Positions 8,297 to 16,248 of a stretch of 64,000 nucleotides of DNA are shown in pieces. Location of the stretch: positions 2,257,501 to 2,321,500 of the forward strand of contig NZ_RBXO01000001.1 in NCBI RefSeq assembly GCF_003634935.1, in the 5' to 3' direction. A program made the position numbers and the translations under genes. Position 1 is the first letter of the stretch, and each line of letters begins with the position of its first letter. The notes under the pieces are model-generated. The model saw only the letters and a program-made list of their open reading frames with translations, did no database searches and had not been told where the DNA came from. Source of the DNA: Saccharothrix australiensis. GTDB taxonomy: Bacteria > Actinomycetota > Actinomycetes > Mycobacteriales > Pseudonocardiaceae.

Positions 8297-8797
8297 CTAT
8301 TGCTCCAGATGGGACAGGAGGCCGTCCAATGCCTCCATGAGGGCTGCGGCGTTGGCCGGGTCGAACCACGTGGTGCGGATACGCTCGTTGTTCCCTTTGG
8401 GTGTCTCGTGATCGGCAGCGAGCTGGTGCAGAGGGCGGCTCTCGTCGTTCAGTGAGCGGCCGACGTTCTGGAACAGGCCGCGCACGTACCGATCGGCGGC
8501 GTCGGGGGCGATGCCGTGGTCGGTGGCCCACGAGGTGATCGTGGCGAGGTAGGCGTAGTGGGCGGTGAGGGTTCCGGTGAGTGCGGAGAAGACGTTGAAG
8601 GCGTTCTCGTCCGCGACCGGGAGCGCACCGCCCAGTTGTTCGAAGAGAGCGTCCACCGCCGGGTGCGAAGGGCAGGTCACGGTGACGGAGCGGCGCTCGC
8701 GCACCGCGGGCAGCGGGATGGCGCGGATGATGGGTGCGCCGGTGGCGAGGGTCCGACGCAAGTCGTCGATGGCGACGCCGGCCATCAGGTTGACCAC
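8297..8797 (-). pseudogene. P5C reductase-like protein, 5'-truncated
   Basis: The 166 codons match only the C-terminal half of the pyrroline-5-carboxylate reductase-like (NADP oxidoreductase) family: a strand LMAGVAI, the mid-domain PIIRAIPLPAV, then the helical dimerisation domain with the ALTGTLTAHYAYLAT helix and a DHETPKGNNE loop where P5C reductases have a Gly-rich Thr-Thr loop. Family members are about 260-270 residues; the whole N-terminal Rossmann domain with its GxGxxG is missing. At the break the upstream sequence is already the 3' end of the alpha/beta hydrolase, so a deletion appears to have fused the two. It might still be translated from a GTG, but could not bind NADPH in the normal way. 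Confidence 0.6.
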
Positions 8798-9697
8798 AGG
8801 GCGGCGCGGAGGAACGCGAGGATCTCGGCTTGGGCGGCTTCGGCCTGTGGCTCCACGCCGGGCAGGGTGAGGAACGCGTGCTTCGCGCCCGGGTATTCGG
8901 AGAGCCGCACAGGGGGCCCTGCCTCGCTCAGCCGCTCGGCGTAGCGGCGGCCGTGGTCGGCGACCGCGTGCCGGGTGGGCACCACCACGAGTGCCGGGGG
9001 GAGCCCGCTCAGGTCGTCGGCGTACAGCGGCGAGACGGCGCCGGCATCGGCTCCCGGCGGGACGGCGAGCCGCTGGAAGAGCCGCAGCAGCGGCAGGGCC
9101 CGGCTCGGGCGGTACGCGTATTCGGTCATGGAGGGGTACTCGAACATCGTCCCGGTCACGTCGACCGCGGGGTTGACCAGCACCTGGGCCTTGAGTTCCA
9201 GGTTGGCCTCCCTGTCCCGGATGGCCGTCAGCGCGCTGATCAGCGCGCCGCAGCTCTCACCGAACACGGCCGCGTGCGCCGGGTCGACGCCCCACTGCGC
9301 GGCGTGCCGCACCACGTGCCGGAGCACGTCCCAGCCGTCGTCGGCGGCGTTCGCCAGCGGGCTGCCGGGGGCGAGGAGGCGGTGCTCGACCGAGACGACG
9401 AGGGCGGGCAGCCGCGCGGCGAGGCGGCTGTTCGTCCAGTCGCACTGCACCGCCGTGCCCACGAAGCCGCCCCCGTGGACGTGGACCACCAGTGGCAGGT
9501 CGCTTCGGGCCGCGGCTTCGCCGCCTCCCGTCACCGCCGGCCGGTAGACCCGGACCGGTAGGGCCGGGCAGTGCGATCTCCTGCCAATCGATCGTGGCGC
9601 CGGGGTCCGGCTCCCCGAGGATCGCCCGCGCCGCGCTGGAGGCCCGGAAGCGGTTCTCCGCCTCGCGGTAGGCCAGTAGTTCCTCGGTCGTCACCAC
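8785..9697 (-). pseudogene. alpha/beta hydrolase (HSL type), frameshifted
   Basis: Two frames together make one hydrolase of the hormone-sensitive-lipase branch. The N-terminal cap region begins at the ATG at 9697 (MVTTEELLAYREAENRF) and runs to about 9570; after a one-base shift near 9560-9575 the second frame continues PVRVYRPAVTGGG and then holds HVHGGGFVG (oxyanion hole), GESCGAL (nucleophile serine with a cysteine beside it), and the histidine in PGAKHAFLT. The second frame could start on its own at a GTG at 9534 but would lack the cap. Either the gene is dead or a sequencing error is present. Its 3' end abuts a truncated P5C-reductase-like gene. Confidence 0.6.
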
Positions 9698-9878
9698 CGA
9701 GTAGTCGGGCTCGGGCGGTCGCGCCGCTGCCGCAGGCCCGCGTCGGGACTCATGTCCCCCCCGGACCTGGCGGGTGGAGGCAGCGCTGGGACTCCGGTCC
9801 AGCGAGGACCTTCACCCGGTGAGCAGGCGTCGACACGTGGTGAAGTGCTCCGGTCACTTGATGCCCGAGGAAACGGGT
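9698..9878. other. gap without a gene
   Basis: About 180 bp between the start of the broken hydrolase (minus strand) and the terminator hairpin of the next gene. I see no convincing reading frame or regulator site in it. Confidence 0.5.
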
Positions 9879-9907
9879 GCTCCCCGCCCACAGCGTGGAC
9901 GGGGAGC
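9879..9907. terminator. strong hairpin after the VCBS gene
   Basis: GCTCCCCG and CGGGGAGC frame an inner CCAC/GTGG stem with a 3-nt loop; one mismatch separates the two stems. It lies about 19 bp beyond the stop of the minus-strand secreted protein gene and is a good factor-independent terminator for it. Confidence 0.65.
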
Positions 9908-9925
9908 CCGTGGTCACATCGCTTG

Positions 9926-10767
9926 TCAGGCGACGTGGTGGACGCCGGACCAGGTCGGGTAACGCCAGTGCGCTCCCGTGTAGTAGTCGGTCTTCGTGTG
10001 GCCGATCACGTTGCCGTAGACCTGCAACTCGCCCCCTGTCGTGATGGCGGTCAAGTCCGCGAACCCGTCACCGGTGATGTCACTGAGACTGATGTCGTAG
10101 ACGGTGTTCCATCCACTGACCACCTGCCAGGAAACATCCCAGAATGGAGTGCTTTCGCGCCCTGGCAGGAGGATTCCGTTGCCGTAGACTTGCAGCGACC
10201 CGTCGGTGCGGATCGCGGCGAGGTCGGCGTAGCCGTCGCCGGTCACGTCACCCAATGCGATGTCGATGACGTCCGTGCCCCAGCCCGATTCGTAGACCTT
10301 CAACGGGCCGGAGAACGGGGACTGGCCGTCGCCGACCTGCTTGGTGTTGAGGAAGACCTCCAACTTGCCGCTCGACGTCACCGCGGCCAGGTCCGCGAAC
10401 CCGTCCTGGTTGATGTCGCCCGCGGCGATCTTCCGGTAGCCCGACCAGTTGTCGTACTGCCGCCACACGCCGGTGAACGGCGATTGGTCCGCGTTGATCA
10501 GTGACCCGTTGCCGTAGATCTGCAACTTGCCGGTGTTGGTCAGCACCAGGAAGTCCGCGAACCGGTCACCGGTCACATCGGCCGTCGTGATCGACACCGC
10601 GTCCTGGTTCCAGTTCGTGTTGTCCGTCTGCCACATCACCCCGTGGAACGGAACACCGTTGTTGCCCGGCACGAGAATCCCGTTGCCGAACACCGCCAAC
10701 CGACCCTCGGCCGTCACCGTCGTCAGGTCGGCGTAACCGTCACCGGTGATGTCACCCTCCGACCGGT
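9926..10767. repeat. 842-bp VCBS-module repeat, copy A
   Basis: This block is repeated in direct orientation at 11241-12082 (constant offset 1315 bp). The two copies differ at only about two to three dozen positions by eye, with one small cluster of changes (around 10465-10512). It encodes the C-terminal VCBS/FG-GAP part of the secreted lysozyme-like protein. The identity stops sharply at the RSEGDITGD module start on one side and at the stop codon on the other. Confidence 0.9.
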
Positions 10768-11218
10768 CACGGGGTGCCGGAGGCGTCCCGAGCCGGTTGA
10801 CGGCGGCCTGCGCGCGGTCCAGGTACTGCTTGTACTTGCCGGTCTTGTACGTCACCCATGCCTGGAAAGTGCTGTTGCGGCCCAGGTAGATGGCGTACGC
10901 GGCGTTGGCGTTGCACTGCGCGTCGTACGTGCAGGCGTTGGAGAACTGGGTGTGGATGGAGTTGATCTGCCACAGGCCGCGGTCGATCGTCCCGTTCGTG
11001 TTGTGCCCGGTGGCCGCCGGGTTGCACCCGGACTCGGCCAGGGCGATCGCGACGGCCGTGACGAGGTTCCCCGTCCTGGTGAACCCGGCGTTATCGCCGA
11101 CGGTGGCGCACAGGTCGGCCGGGGCGTCGAGCGGCGCGGCCACGGCGGGCGCGGCGGCGACCGGTAGCGCGAGGCCGATCGCGGCCACGATCCCGAGTGC
11201 CTGGTATCCCCACTTCAT
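9926..11218 (-). CDS. secreted lysozyme-like protein with VCBS repeats
   Basis: 430 residues. A signal peptide (MKWGYQALG start, Ala-rich core, likely cut near residue 28) is followed by a lytic-transglycosylase/lysozyme-like domain: ALAESGCNP puts the putative catalytic glutamate at 62, GLWQINS is the typical second motif, and paired cysteines fit an extracellular fold. From about residue 156 come repeated FG-GAP/VCBS blades (DITGDGYADL, DVTGDRFADF, DINQDGFADL) that usually form a calcium-binding beta-propeller. The start has GGGAG upstream. It follows the M15-like gene by 22 bp and shares an almost identical 3' module with it. It probably cleaves peptidoglycan outside the cell. Confidence 0.82.
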   Translation of the reverse strand: MKWGYQALGIVAAIGLALPVAAAPAVAAPLDAPADLCATVGDNAGFTRTGNLVTAVAIALAESGCNPAATGHNTNGTIDRGLWQINSIHTQFSNACTYDAQCNANAAYAIYLGRNSTFQAWVTYKTGKYKQYLDRAQAAVNRLGTPPAPRDRSEGDITGDGYADLTTVTAEGRLAVFGNGILVPGNNGVPFHGVMWQTDNTNWNQDAVSITTADVTGDRFADFLVLTNTGKLQIYGNGSLINADQSPFTGVWRQYDNWSGYRKIAAGDINQDGFADLAAVTSSGKLEVFLNTKQVGDGQSPFSGPLKVYESGWGTDVIDIALGDVTGDGYADLAAIRTDGSLQVYGNGILLPGRESTPFWDVSWQVVSGWNTVYDISLSDITGDGFADLTAITTGGELQVYGNVIGHTKTDYYTGAHWRYPTWSGVHHVA

Positions 11219-11240
11219 CGCTTCTCGGCTCCCTTCCGGA

Positions 11241-12082
11241 TCAGGCGACGTGGTGGACGCCGGACCAGGTCGGGTAACGCCAGTGCGCTCCCGTGTAGTA
11301 GTCGGTCTTCGTGTGGCCGATCACGTTGCCGTAGACCTGCAACTCGCCCCCTGTCGTGATGGCGGTCAGGTCCGCGAACCCGTCACCGGTGATGTCACTG
11401 AGACTGATGTCGTAGACGGTGTTCCATCCACTGACCACCTGCCAGGAAACATCCCAGAATGGAGTGTTTTCGCGTCCTGGCAGGAGGATTCCGTTGCCGT
11501 AGACTTGCAGTGACCCGTCGGTGCGGATCGCGGCGAGGTCGGCGTAGCCGTCGCCGGTCACGTCACCCAATGCGATGTCGATGACGTCCGTGCCCCAGCC
11601 CGATTCGTAGACCTTCAACGGGCCGGAGAACGGGGACTGGCCGTCGCCGACCTGCTTGGTGTTGAGGAAGACCTCCAACTTGCCGCTCGACGTCACCGCG
11701 GCCAGGTCCGCGAACCCGTCCTGGTTGATGTCGCCCGCGGCGATCTTCCGGTAACCCGACCAGTTGTCGTACTGCCGCCACACCCCCGTGAACGGGGACT
11801 GGTCGGGGTTCAGCAGGAAACCATTGCCGTAGATCTGCAACTTGCCGGTGTTGGTCAGCACCAGGAAGTCCGCGAACCGGTCACCGGTCACGTCGGCCGT
11901 CGTGATCGACACCGCGTCCTGGTTCCAGTTCGTGTTGTCCGTCTGCCACATCACCCCGTGGAACGGAACACCGTTGTTACCCGGCACCAGGATCCCGTTG
12001 CCGAACACCGCCAACCGACCCTCGGCCGTCACCGTCGTCAGGTCGGCGTAACCGTCACCGGTGATGTCACCCTCGGAGCGGT
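11241..12082. repeat. 842-bp VCBS-module repeat, copy B
   Basis: Second copy of the block at 9926-10767, in the same orientation. It forms the 3' part of the M15-like secreted protein. Upstream of both copies the genes are unrelated. Confidence 0.9.
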
Positions 12083-12650
12083 CGATCGGCTTGAGCGGAC
12101 TCCACCAGCTCGTCTTCTGGAGCGCGCCGCTCCAACTGAAGCTCAGGTGCACGTGATCGGTGTGCGCGCTCGCACCGTTGTAGGGCTTCCAGCTCAACGT
12201 GCTGGTCGACCAGATCTGGCGGTTCCAGATGATGTACATGATGCCCATGCGGCGGAGCAGCGCGTGCTGGTTGCCGTACTGGTCGGTCGCCAGCAGCCAG
12301 TTGACCAGGTCGTCGCCCTGCGCGCGCTGGCCGGCGTCGAACGCGTTGAACGGGTAGTCCAGCGCGCGTCCTTCCTTGTGCTCGCTGTTGCCGGGTTTGC
12401 CGCACTCCCGGCTGATGCCCGAGCTGGGGCGGCCGTAGGTGGACACGAGCAGGTTCTTGATGTCGACGACCCCGGGCTTGGGCGTCGGGTCGCAGGTGCG
12501 CTGCGGGTCGTTCGCGGCGTACGCGTCGATCTGCGGCCCGAAGCTCGGCGCGGGTGGTGCGGCGTGAGCCGCCGGTGCGACCGTGGCGCTGACGGCCGCG
12601 ATCACGGCGACCCCCACGACGGCGCGCGCCATCGCTTTCCATCTGGACAT
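11241..12650 (-). CDS. secreted M15/ARB_07466-like protein with VCBS repeats
   Basis: 469 residues from the ATG at 12650, which follows GGGGGA; a GTG 18 bp upstream is possible. A signal peptide ends near AHA-AP (30). The head domain has the zinc-peptidase pattern of M15-like cell-wall enzymes: SEHKEGRALDY (H91, D98) and AHTDHVHLSF (H163, H166, H168), as in the ARB_07466-type domain of actinomycete secreted proteins. From about residue 198 the protein carries the same FG-GAP/VCBS propeller as its downstream neighbour, nearly identical in DNA. It is first in a two-gene operon of extracellular wall-acting proteins. Whether it is a working peptidase or only a binding domain is not certain. Confidence 0.8.
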   Translation of the reverse strand: MSRWKAMARAVVGVAVIAAVSATVAPAAHAAPPAPSFGPQIDAYAANDPQRTCDPTPKPGVVDIKNLLVSTYGRPSSGISRECGKPGNSEHKEGRALDYPFNAFDAGQRAQGDDLVNWLLATDQYGNQHALLRRMGIMYIIWNRQIWSTSTLSWKPYNGASAHTDHVHLSFSWSGALQKTSWWSPLKPIDRSEGDITGDGYADLTTVTAEGRLAVFGNGILVPGNNGVPFHGVMWQTDNTNWNQDAVSITTADVTGDRFADFLVLTNTGKLQIYGNGFLLNPDQSPFTGVWRQYDNWSGYRKIAAGDINQDGFADLAAVTSSGKLEVFLNTKQVGDGQSPFSGPLKVYESGWGTDVIDIALGDVTGDGYADLAAIRTDGSLQVYGNGILLPGRENTPFWDVSWQVVSGWNTVYDISLSDITGDGFADLTAITTGGELQVYGNVIGHTKTDYYTGAHWRYPTWSGVHHVA

Positions 12651-12784
12651 ACTTCCCCCAGTTGTCACTGAAGTAGAACTCGAACCCTCGTTCGATCACT
12701 TCATTAGTCCGTCGCAGCGTAACCACGGATGGCGAAGACAGTCAACAAGGTGACTTCGTGGCGCAGTACAGCCACTTCAGTGAC

Positions 12785-13876
12785 TCACAGGCGGTCGAAC
12801 GCGCTGCTCACGCGCGCCAGCCAGGCCGCGTCGGCGTCCAGGTCCGCTCCCGAGGTCAACGCGGGGGCGGCCCCGGACCCGAGCGGGGCACCGGCGCGCT
12901 TGCGCCCGATCGCGTCCGCGATGGCACGGGCTTCCGCGCCCGCGTCGCCACTCGACTCCGGCGCGCGCAGGAACGGGTGCAACGGGCCGATCAGCGCGTC
13001 CCGGATGCCGATGACGCGCTGCTGGTAGCGCACCTGGAACCGGAACGGGCGGTCACCGGTCACGACCTCCGGGCACGCCTCGCGCAGCGCGCGCTCCAGC
13101 GGAGCCATCCGCCGGTAGCGCCGCAACCGCGCCCGGCGACGAGCCACGCGCGGCCCCCACGACGGCAGCGTGATACCGACCATCAGCAGGAAGGTCGCCG
13201 GGATCAGCAGCACGGCCTGGATGCCGTAGGAACCGCTCTCCTGCCACGGGAGCCGCCCGCCCGCGTTCACCGTCACCTGGTAGGCGATCTTGTGCACGAC
13301 CTGGAGCAGCGCGACCGCCGCGCCGACGGCCATCATCGTGACGCCGGCGCGCAGGTACTTCCCGGTGATCGCGGGCCGGTGCCACCACATCTGCACGATG
13401 TCGATCAGCACCAGGCACGTGTAGCTCTGCCACGCCAGCACGTAGAGCGTGACGCCGAAGTCGGCGTGGCCTTCCGGCGCCAGGATGGGCAGACCCAGTC
13501 GCAGCGGCCCCGCCGCGTAGCACGCGCCCAGCAGCACGAGCGCCCCGATCAGCAGCCGCCGCCGCAGCCGCACCCCGCGCTCGGGTCGCGCGGTGGCGAC
13601 GCGGACCATGAACACCTCGGCGCAGTGCGCCATGAGCATGGCGAAGAAGTGCTGGACCAGTTGGGGCATCAGGGGAAGTTCACCCAGCACCCGGTGCACG
13701 GGCCAGTAGACCTGCGGCGATCCGAGCAGGAAGACCACCGTCAACGACAGCAGGCCGAGGAAGATCGCCCGCACGGTGGCGTCCCCGGGGTGACGGCGCA
13801 CCGACCGCAGCCGGTACGCGCACGCGAGCCCGGAAGCGGCGATCAACCCGAACTGGATCCAGTTGGCCGGCGTCAC
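12785..13876 (-). CDS. MAB_1171c-like membrane protein
   Basis: A 363-residue protein with about seven hydrophobic segments in the first 230 residues (for example TVVFLLGSPQVYW and IDIVQMWW) followed by an Arg-rich cytosolic tail. It resembles the actinobacterial MAB_1171c/DUF6545 membrane family, which is annotated as a putative transporter without biochemical proof. The GTG start at 13876 is 4 bp after the stop of the ImmA-like gene, with GGACTGAGG as ribosome site, so it is the third gene of the XRE - ImmA-like - membrane operon. That linkage suggests a signal-controlled membrane function rather than a housekeeping transporter. Confidence 0.7.
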   Translation of the reverse strand: MTPANWIQFGLIAASGLACAYRLRSVRRHPGDATVRAIFLGLLSLTVVFLLGSPQVYWPVHRVLGELPLMPQLVQHFFAMLMAHCAEVFMVRVATARPERGVRLRRRLLIGALVLLGACYAAGPLRLGLPILAPEGHADFGVTLYVLAWQSYTCLVLIDIVQMWWHRPAITGKYLRAGVTMMAVGAAVALLQVVHKIAYQVTVNAGGRLPWQESGSYGIQAVLLIPATFLLMVGITLPSWGPRVARRRARLRRYRRMAPLERALREACPEVVTGDRPFRFQVRYQQRVIGIRDALIGPLHPFLRAPESSGDAGAEARAIADAIGRKRAGAPLGSGAAPALTSGADLDADAAWLARVSSAFDRL

Positions 13877-13880
13877 CGCC

Positions 13881-14366
13881 TCAGTCCTCCAACGCTCGCC
13901 CGAGCCGGTCGGTCATCCCGTCACCACCGCCGCGCGGCCGGACCACGCGATCCGCCCGCGCCCGCACCTCGTGGGCGAACCACTCGGCCTCCGCCTCCTG
14001 CCCGCTCGTGTAGGCGTCGTGCCGTCGAGCCAGCATCCGCCCCACCACCGCCGGGTCGAGATCGGGGAACAACGCGGACAACACCTCGCCCGCCGGCCCG
14101 CCGCTGCCGTGCTCGCACAGGATGTGGCCGAGCTCGTGCAGGATCACATGTTCCCGGTGCGGCACGGAGGTGTTCTGCTCGTACCAGATGTAGTCGAGGG
14201 CGTCAGCGGCCATCCACAGCCCGGACACGCCGAGCGCCGCGAGGTTCGCGGGCACCAGCTCGATCGGCCGCCCCCTGGCCCGCCCGGCCCGGCGGCACAG
14301 CTCGGCCAGGTCGAAGGTGTCCGGGAAGTCCAGCCGGGCCACCACCCGACGGCAGCGACGACGCAC
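13881..14366 (-). CDS. ImmA/IrrE-like metallopeptidase
   Basis: About 161 residues from a GTG at 14366; a TTG at 14390 that overlaps the XRE stop codon is an equally possible start. The zinc-peptidase motif is ILHELGHILCEH (HExxH at 77-81), placed after a helix with DYIWYEQNTSVPHREH, as in ImmA/IrrE proteins. Families of this type cleave or sense a partner repressor; ImmA of ICEBs1 cleaves ImmR. It lies directly after an XRE regulator, the classical arrangement, and before a MAB_1171c-like membrane protein. The role here, release of repression by cleaving the XRE protein, is inferred. Confidence 0.75.
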   Translation of the reverse strand: MRRRCRRVVARLDFPDTFDLAELCRRAGRARGRPIELVPANLAALGVSGLWMAADALDYIWYEQNTSVPHREHVILHELGHILCEHGSGGPAGEVLSALFPDLDPAVVGRMLARRHDAYTSGQEAEAEWFAHEVRARADRVVRPRGGGDGMTDRLGRALED

Positions 14367-14386
14367 CCGCCACGTGGACCACCACC

Positions 14387-14800
14387 TCAAGCGTCGTCCG
14401 CTTCCAGGCCCTCCAGCTTGCGAAGCTGCTCGGTCATCGCCTGCACCGCCTCCAGGCTGCCCTGCGACAGCCCGACCATGCGGGCGGCGACCTGGGCGAT
14501 GCCCGCGTCGCGCAGCATGGCGGCGAGCGCGATCTGGGCGGTGACCTGGTCGGCGGTCTGCTCGTCGAAGAAGAACGCCTCGGGCACGCCGAAGAACCGC
14601 GCGAGGCGTTCGAGGGTGTCCTTGGTGGGGTTCTGGTTCTTGCCGGACCGCAACGCCGACAGCAGCCCGGTCGACAGCCCGGTCTGCTCGGCGATCTCGG
14701 GGTGCGTGTACGGCTTGCGCCCACGCGGGTGCACGTTGCGGATCAGGTAGTCGACCTTCTCCGGCAACGTCCGGGGCACCGGTCCCGGCTGCCCGTCCAT
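14387..14800 (-). CDS. XRE-family regulator
   Basis: A 137-residue protein with an N-terminal helix-turn-helix of the Cro/CI type (about 32-75: HPEIAEQTGLSTGLLSALRS, then a third helix before FGVPEAFFFDE) and a helical C-terminal part. The ATG at 14800 follows GGGAGG; upstream codons are not supported. It is the first gene of the operon with an ImmA-like peptidase and a membrane protein. It probably represses its own promoter in the 350-bp gap shared with the divergent DUF4342 gene. Confidence 0.85.
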   Translation of the reverse strand: MDGQPGPVPRTLPEKVDYLIRNVHPRGRKPYTHPEIAEQTGLSTGLLSALRSGKNQNPTKDTLERLARFFGVPEAFFFDEQTADQVTAQIALAAMLRDAGIAQVAARMVGLSQGSLEAVQAMTEQLRKLEGLEADDA

Positions 14801-15070
14801 GCTCCCTCCTCCCACCGCGAAGAGCGTACCCACCTGCGTTTTCGGCGAGAGTATCAACGCGCCCGATCCGCGCCGATTCCACCGTGGACCGCGCCGCGGC
14901 AGCGGCGCGGTCCCGTCGGTCAGGGTGAGCGGGGCGGTGCCGAGGTGGAGTTCGGCGCGGCGACGCTCGACGATCCGGGCGAGGAAGCCTCGCGTGTCAC
15001 CCGACCACGGGACCGGCGGCGGTGAGCGGTGCGCTGAGGGATGGATGCTGAGGGATGAATCAGGCAGGGG

Positions 15071-15086
15071 TCAGGGGAAACCCTGA
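15071..15086. promoter_or_regulatory. small GAAA-loop hairpin before DUF4342 gene
   Basis: TCAGGG-GAAA-CCCTGA forms a perfect 6-bp stem 65 bp upstream of the DUF4342 ATG, next to a repeated GCTGAGGGATG (twice within 15031-15056). It could be part of a leader; low confidence. Confidence 0.25.
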
Positions 15087-15151
15087 TGGCAGGCGGTCCG
15101 ACCGCGGGCACGCTGGAGGCGTCAAGGGATATCCGCAGTTCGAGGAGAGTC

Positions 15152-15442
15152 ATGAGCGAATCCAAGCCCGAGTCCTCCCGCGCCGCCGTCGATGCCGTGG
15201 TCGACGCCGTTCGCGGACTGGTCAACGAGGGCATCAACCGCCGTGTTGTGGTGCGTGACAGCAAGGACGACGTGGTGCTGGAGGTGCCGGTGGCTCTCGG
15301 GGTGGTCGCGGCGCTGGCCGCTCCGGTGGCCACGACGATCGGTGCCGGTGTTGCGCTGGTCGGCAGGTGCGGGATCAAGCTGGAGAACCGCCAACGGCCC
15401 GGTAGCCGGCCCGCGACGACGGTCGACACCGGACAGGTGTAG
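15152..15442 (+). CDS. DUF4342 protein
   Basis: A 96-residue protein preceded by GAGGAGAG. After a polar helix it has the family core INRRVVVRDSKDDVVLEVPV followed by a hydrophobic segment LGVVAALAAPVATTIGAGVAL that fits one membrane helix, then a short basic tail. DUF4342 proteins are small, often linked to stress promoters; no biochemical role is known. It stands alone between divergent regulators, facing away from the XRE operon. Confidence 0.75.
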   Translation: MSESKPESSRAAVDAVVDAVRGLVNEGINRRVVVRDSKDDVVLEVPVALGVVAALAAPVATTIGAGVALVGRCGIKLENRQRPGSRPATTVDTGQV

Positions 15443-15589
15443 CCGGCAGCCGCGGGTTACGTCTGTAGGGACGTGAATGCGGGCGGGGGCCGCATGCTGC
15501 TCGACATGGTCGTAGCGATTCCGGCAGGTACAGCTCGCGGTCGATCAGCATGCGACCTTCTACCGCAGATCCATCGGCACTATGACCCG

Positions 15590-15780
15590 ACGACGTGCAG
15601 GTCGACGGCCGACAGCACTACGCGCACAACGACACCGTTCTCCCAGGCCGTCTCGCAGACGGTCGCCGAGGACGGACGGCTACGACTGCGTGGGTATGAG
15701 GTGTACCGGTTCGGCGGGCACGAACCGACCCACCCCGATGCGGGCTTGCGCCAGGTGGAGCCGACACCTCCCTGGCGGGA
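15590..15780 (+). pseudogene. PD-(D/E)xK nuclease-like C-terminal remnant
   Basis: The 346-bp stretch between the DUF4342 gene and the HxlR gene has no intact gene, but two frames read DVQVDGRQHYAHND (about 15593-15635) and, after a shift, AEDGRLRLRGYEVYRFGGHE (about 15665-15725). Such a pairing (a D/E-x-Q/K strand followed by a 'GYEVYRFGG' strand) is typical for the end of restriction-endonuclease-fold proteins of the DUF559/Vsr-like kind. The frame break and lack of an N-terminal half point to a dead piece. Confidence 0.4.
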
Positions 15781-15788
15781 GCACAGCG

Positions 15789-16130
15789 CTACCGGCGGTT
15801 GTCGTACGCAGCGCGGGCGGCGTCGATGTGGGGCAGGTGCGTGATGCTCCATTCGAGCAGCGGCGCGGTGGCCTCGCCCAAGGTCCGGCCCATCGTGGTC
15901 AGCTCGTAGCTGACGTGCGGCGGCATGACGTCGCGGACCGTGCGCGTCAGGATCCCGTCGCGCTCAAGGTCGCGCAACGTCACCGTGAGCATGCGCTGGC
16001 TGATCCCGTCGATGGACCGCTTCAGCTCGGTGAAGCGCCGCGGGCCGTCCTTGAGCATGCGCACGATCAGCAGCGCCCACTTGTCCCCGACGATCCCCAG
16101 GACTTCGCGGGCCTGGCACGGGTCCTGCAT
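15789..16130 (-). CDS. HxlR-family regulator
   Basis: A 114-residue winged-helix protein of the HxlR/MarR group. The conserved opening DPCQAREVLGIVGDKWALLI holds the family cysteine (C6) and the GDKW turn; the recognition helix is near ISQRMLTVTLRDLERDGIL, followed by the wing VSYELTTMG. The ATG at 16130 has a perfect GGAGG ribosome site. It diverges from an alpha/beta hydrolase 118 bp away and probably controls it; in the gap a short direct repeat TACCGA-N4-TACCGA (16209-16224) is a candidate site. Confidence 0.88.
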   Translation of the reverse strand: MQDPCQAREVLGIVGDKWALLIVRMLKDGPRRFTELKRSIDGISQRMLTVTLRDLERDGILTRTVRDVMPPHVSYELTTMGRTLGEATAPLLEWSITHLPHIDAARAAYDNRR

Positions 16131-16248
16131 GGTTACCTCCAGGGAACCGGGGCACCGGAAAGTGCCGTATTGCCCGGCGCGCGCCGGGTGGATCACGATG
16201 TGACCGGTTACCGAAGGATACCGAGGCACAAGGGGGAACCACCCGACC

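Noticed and set aside
9926-12082. The 842-bp direct repeat considered as the ends of an insertion element or transposon
   Set aside because: The repeat is wholly coding (VCBS blades) in both copies, lacks terminal inverted repeats and target-site duplications, and encloses only the head of one secreted gene.
13881-14800. XRE plus ImmA-like genes considered as a prophage or ICE regulator region
   Set aside because: No integrase, excisionase, terminase or transfer gene is near; the third gene is a MAB_1171c-like membrane protein as in stable chromosomal trios.
12758-15025. A 755-codon plus-strand frame over the XRE/ImmA/membrane operon
   Set aside because: Runs antisense to three genes with clear motifs; His/Arg/Pro-rich without any fold.
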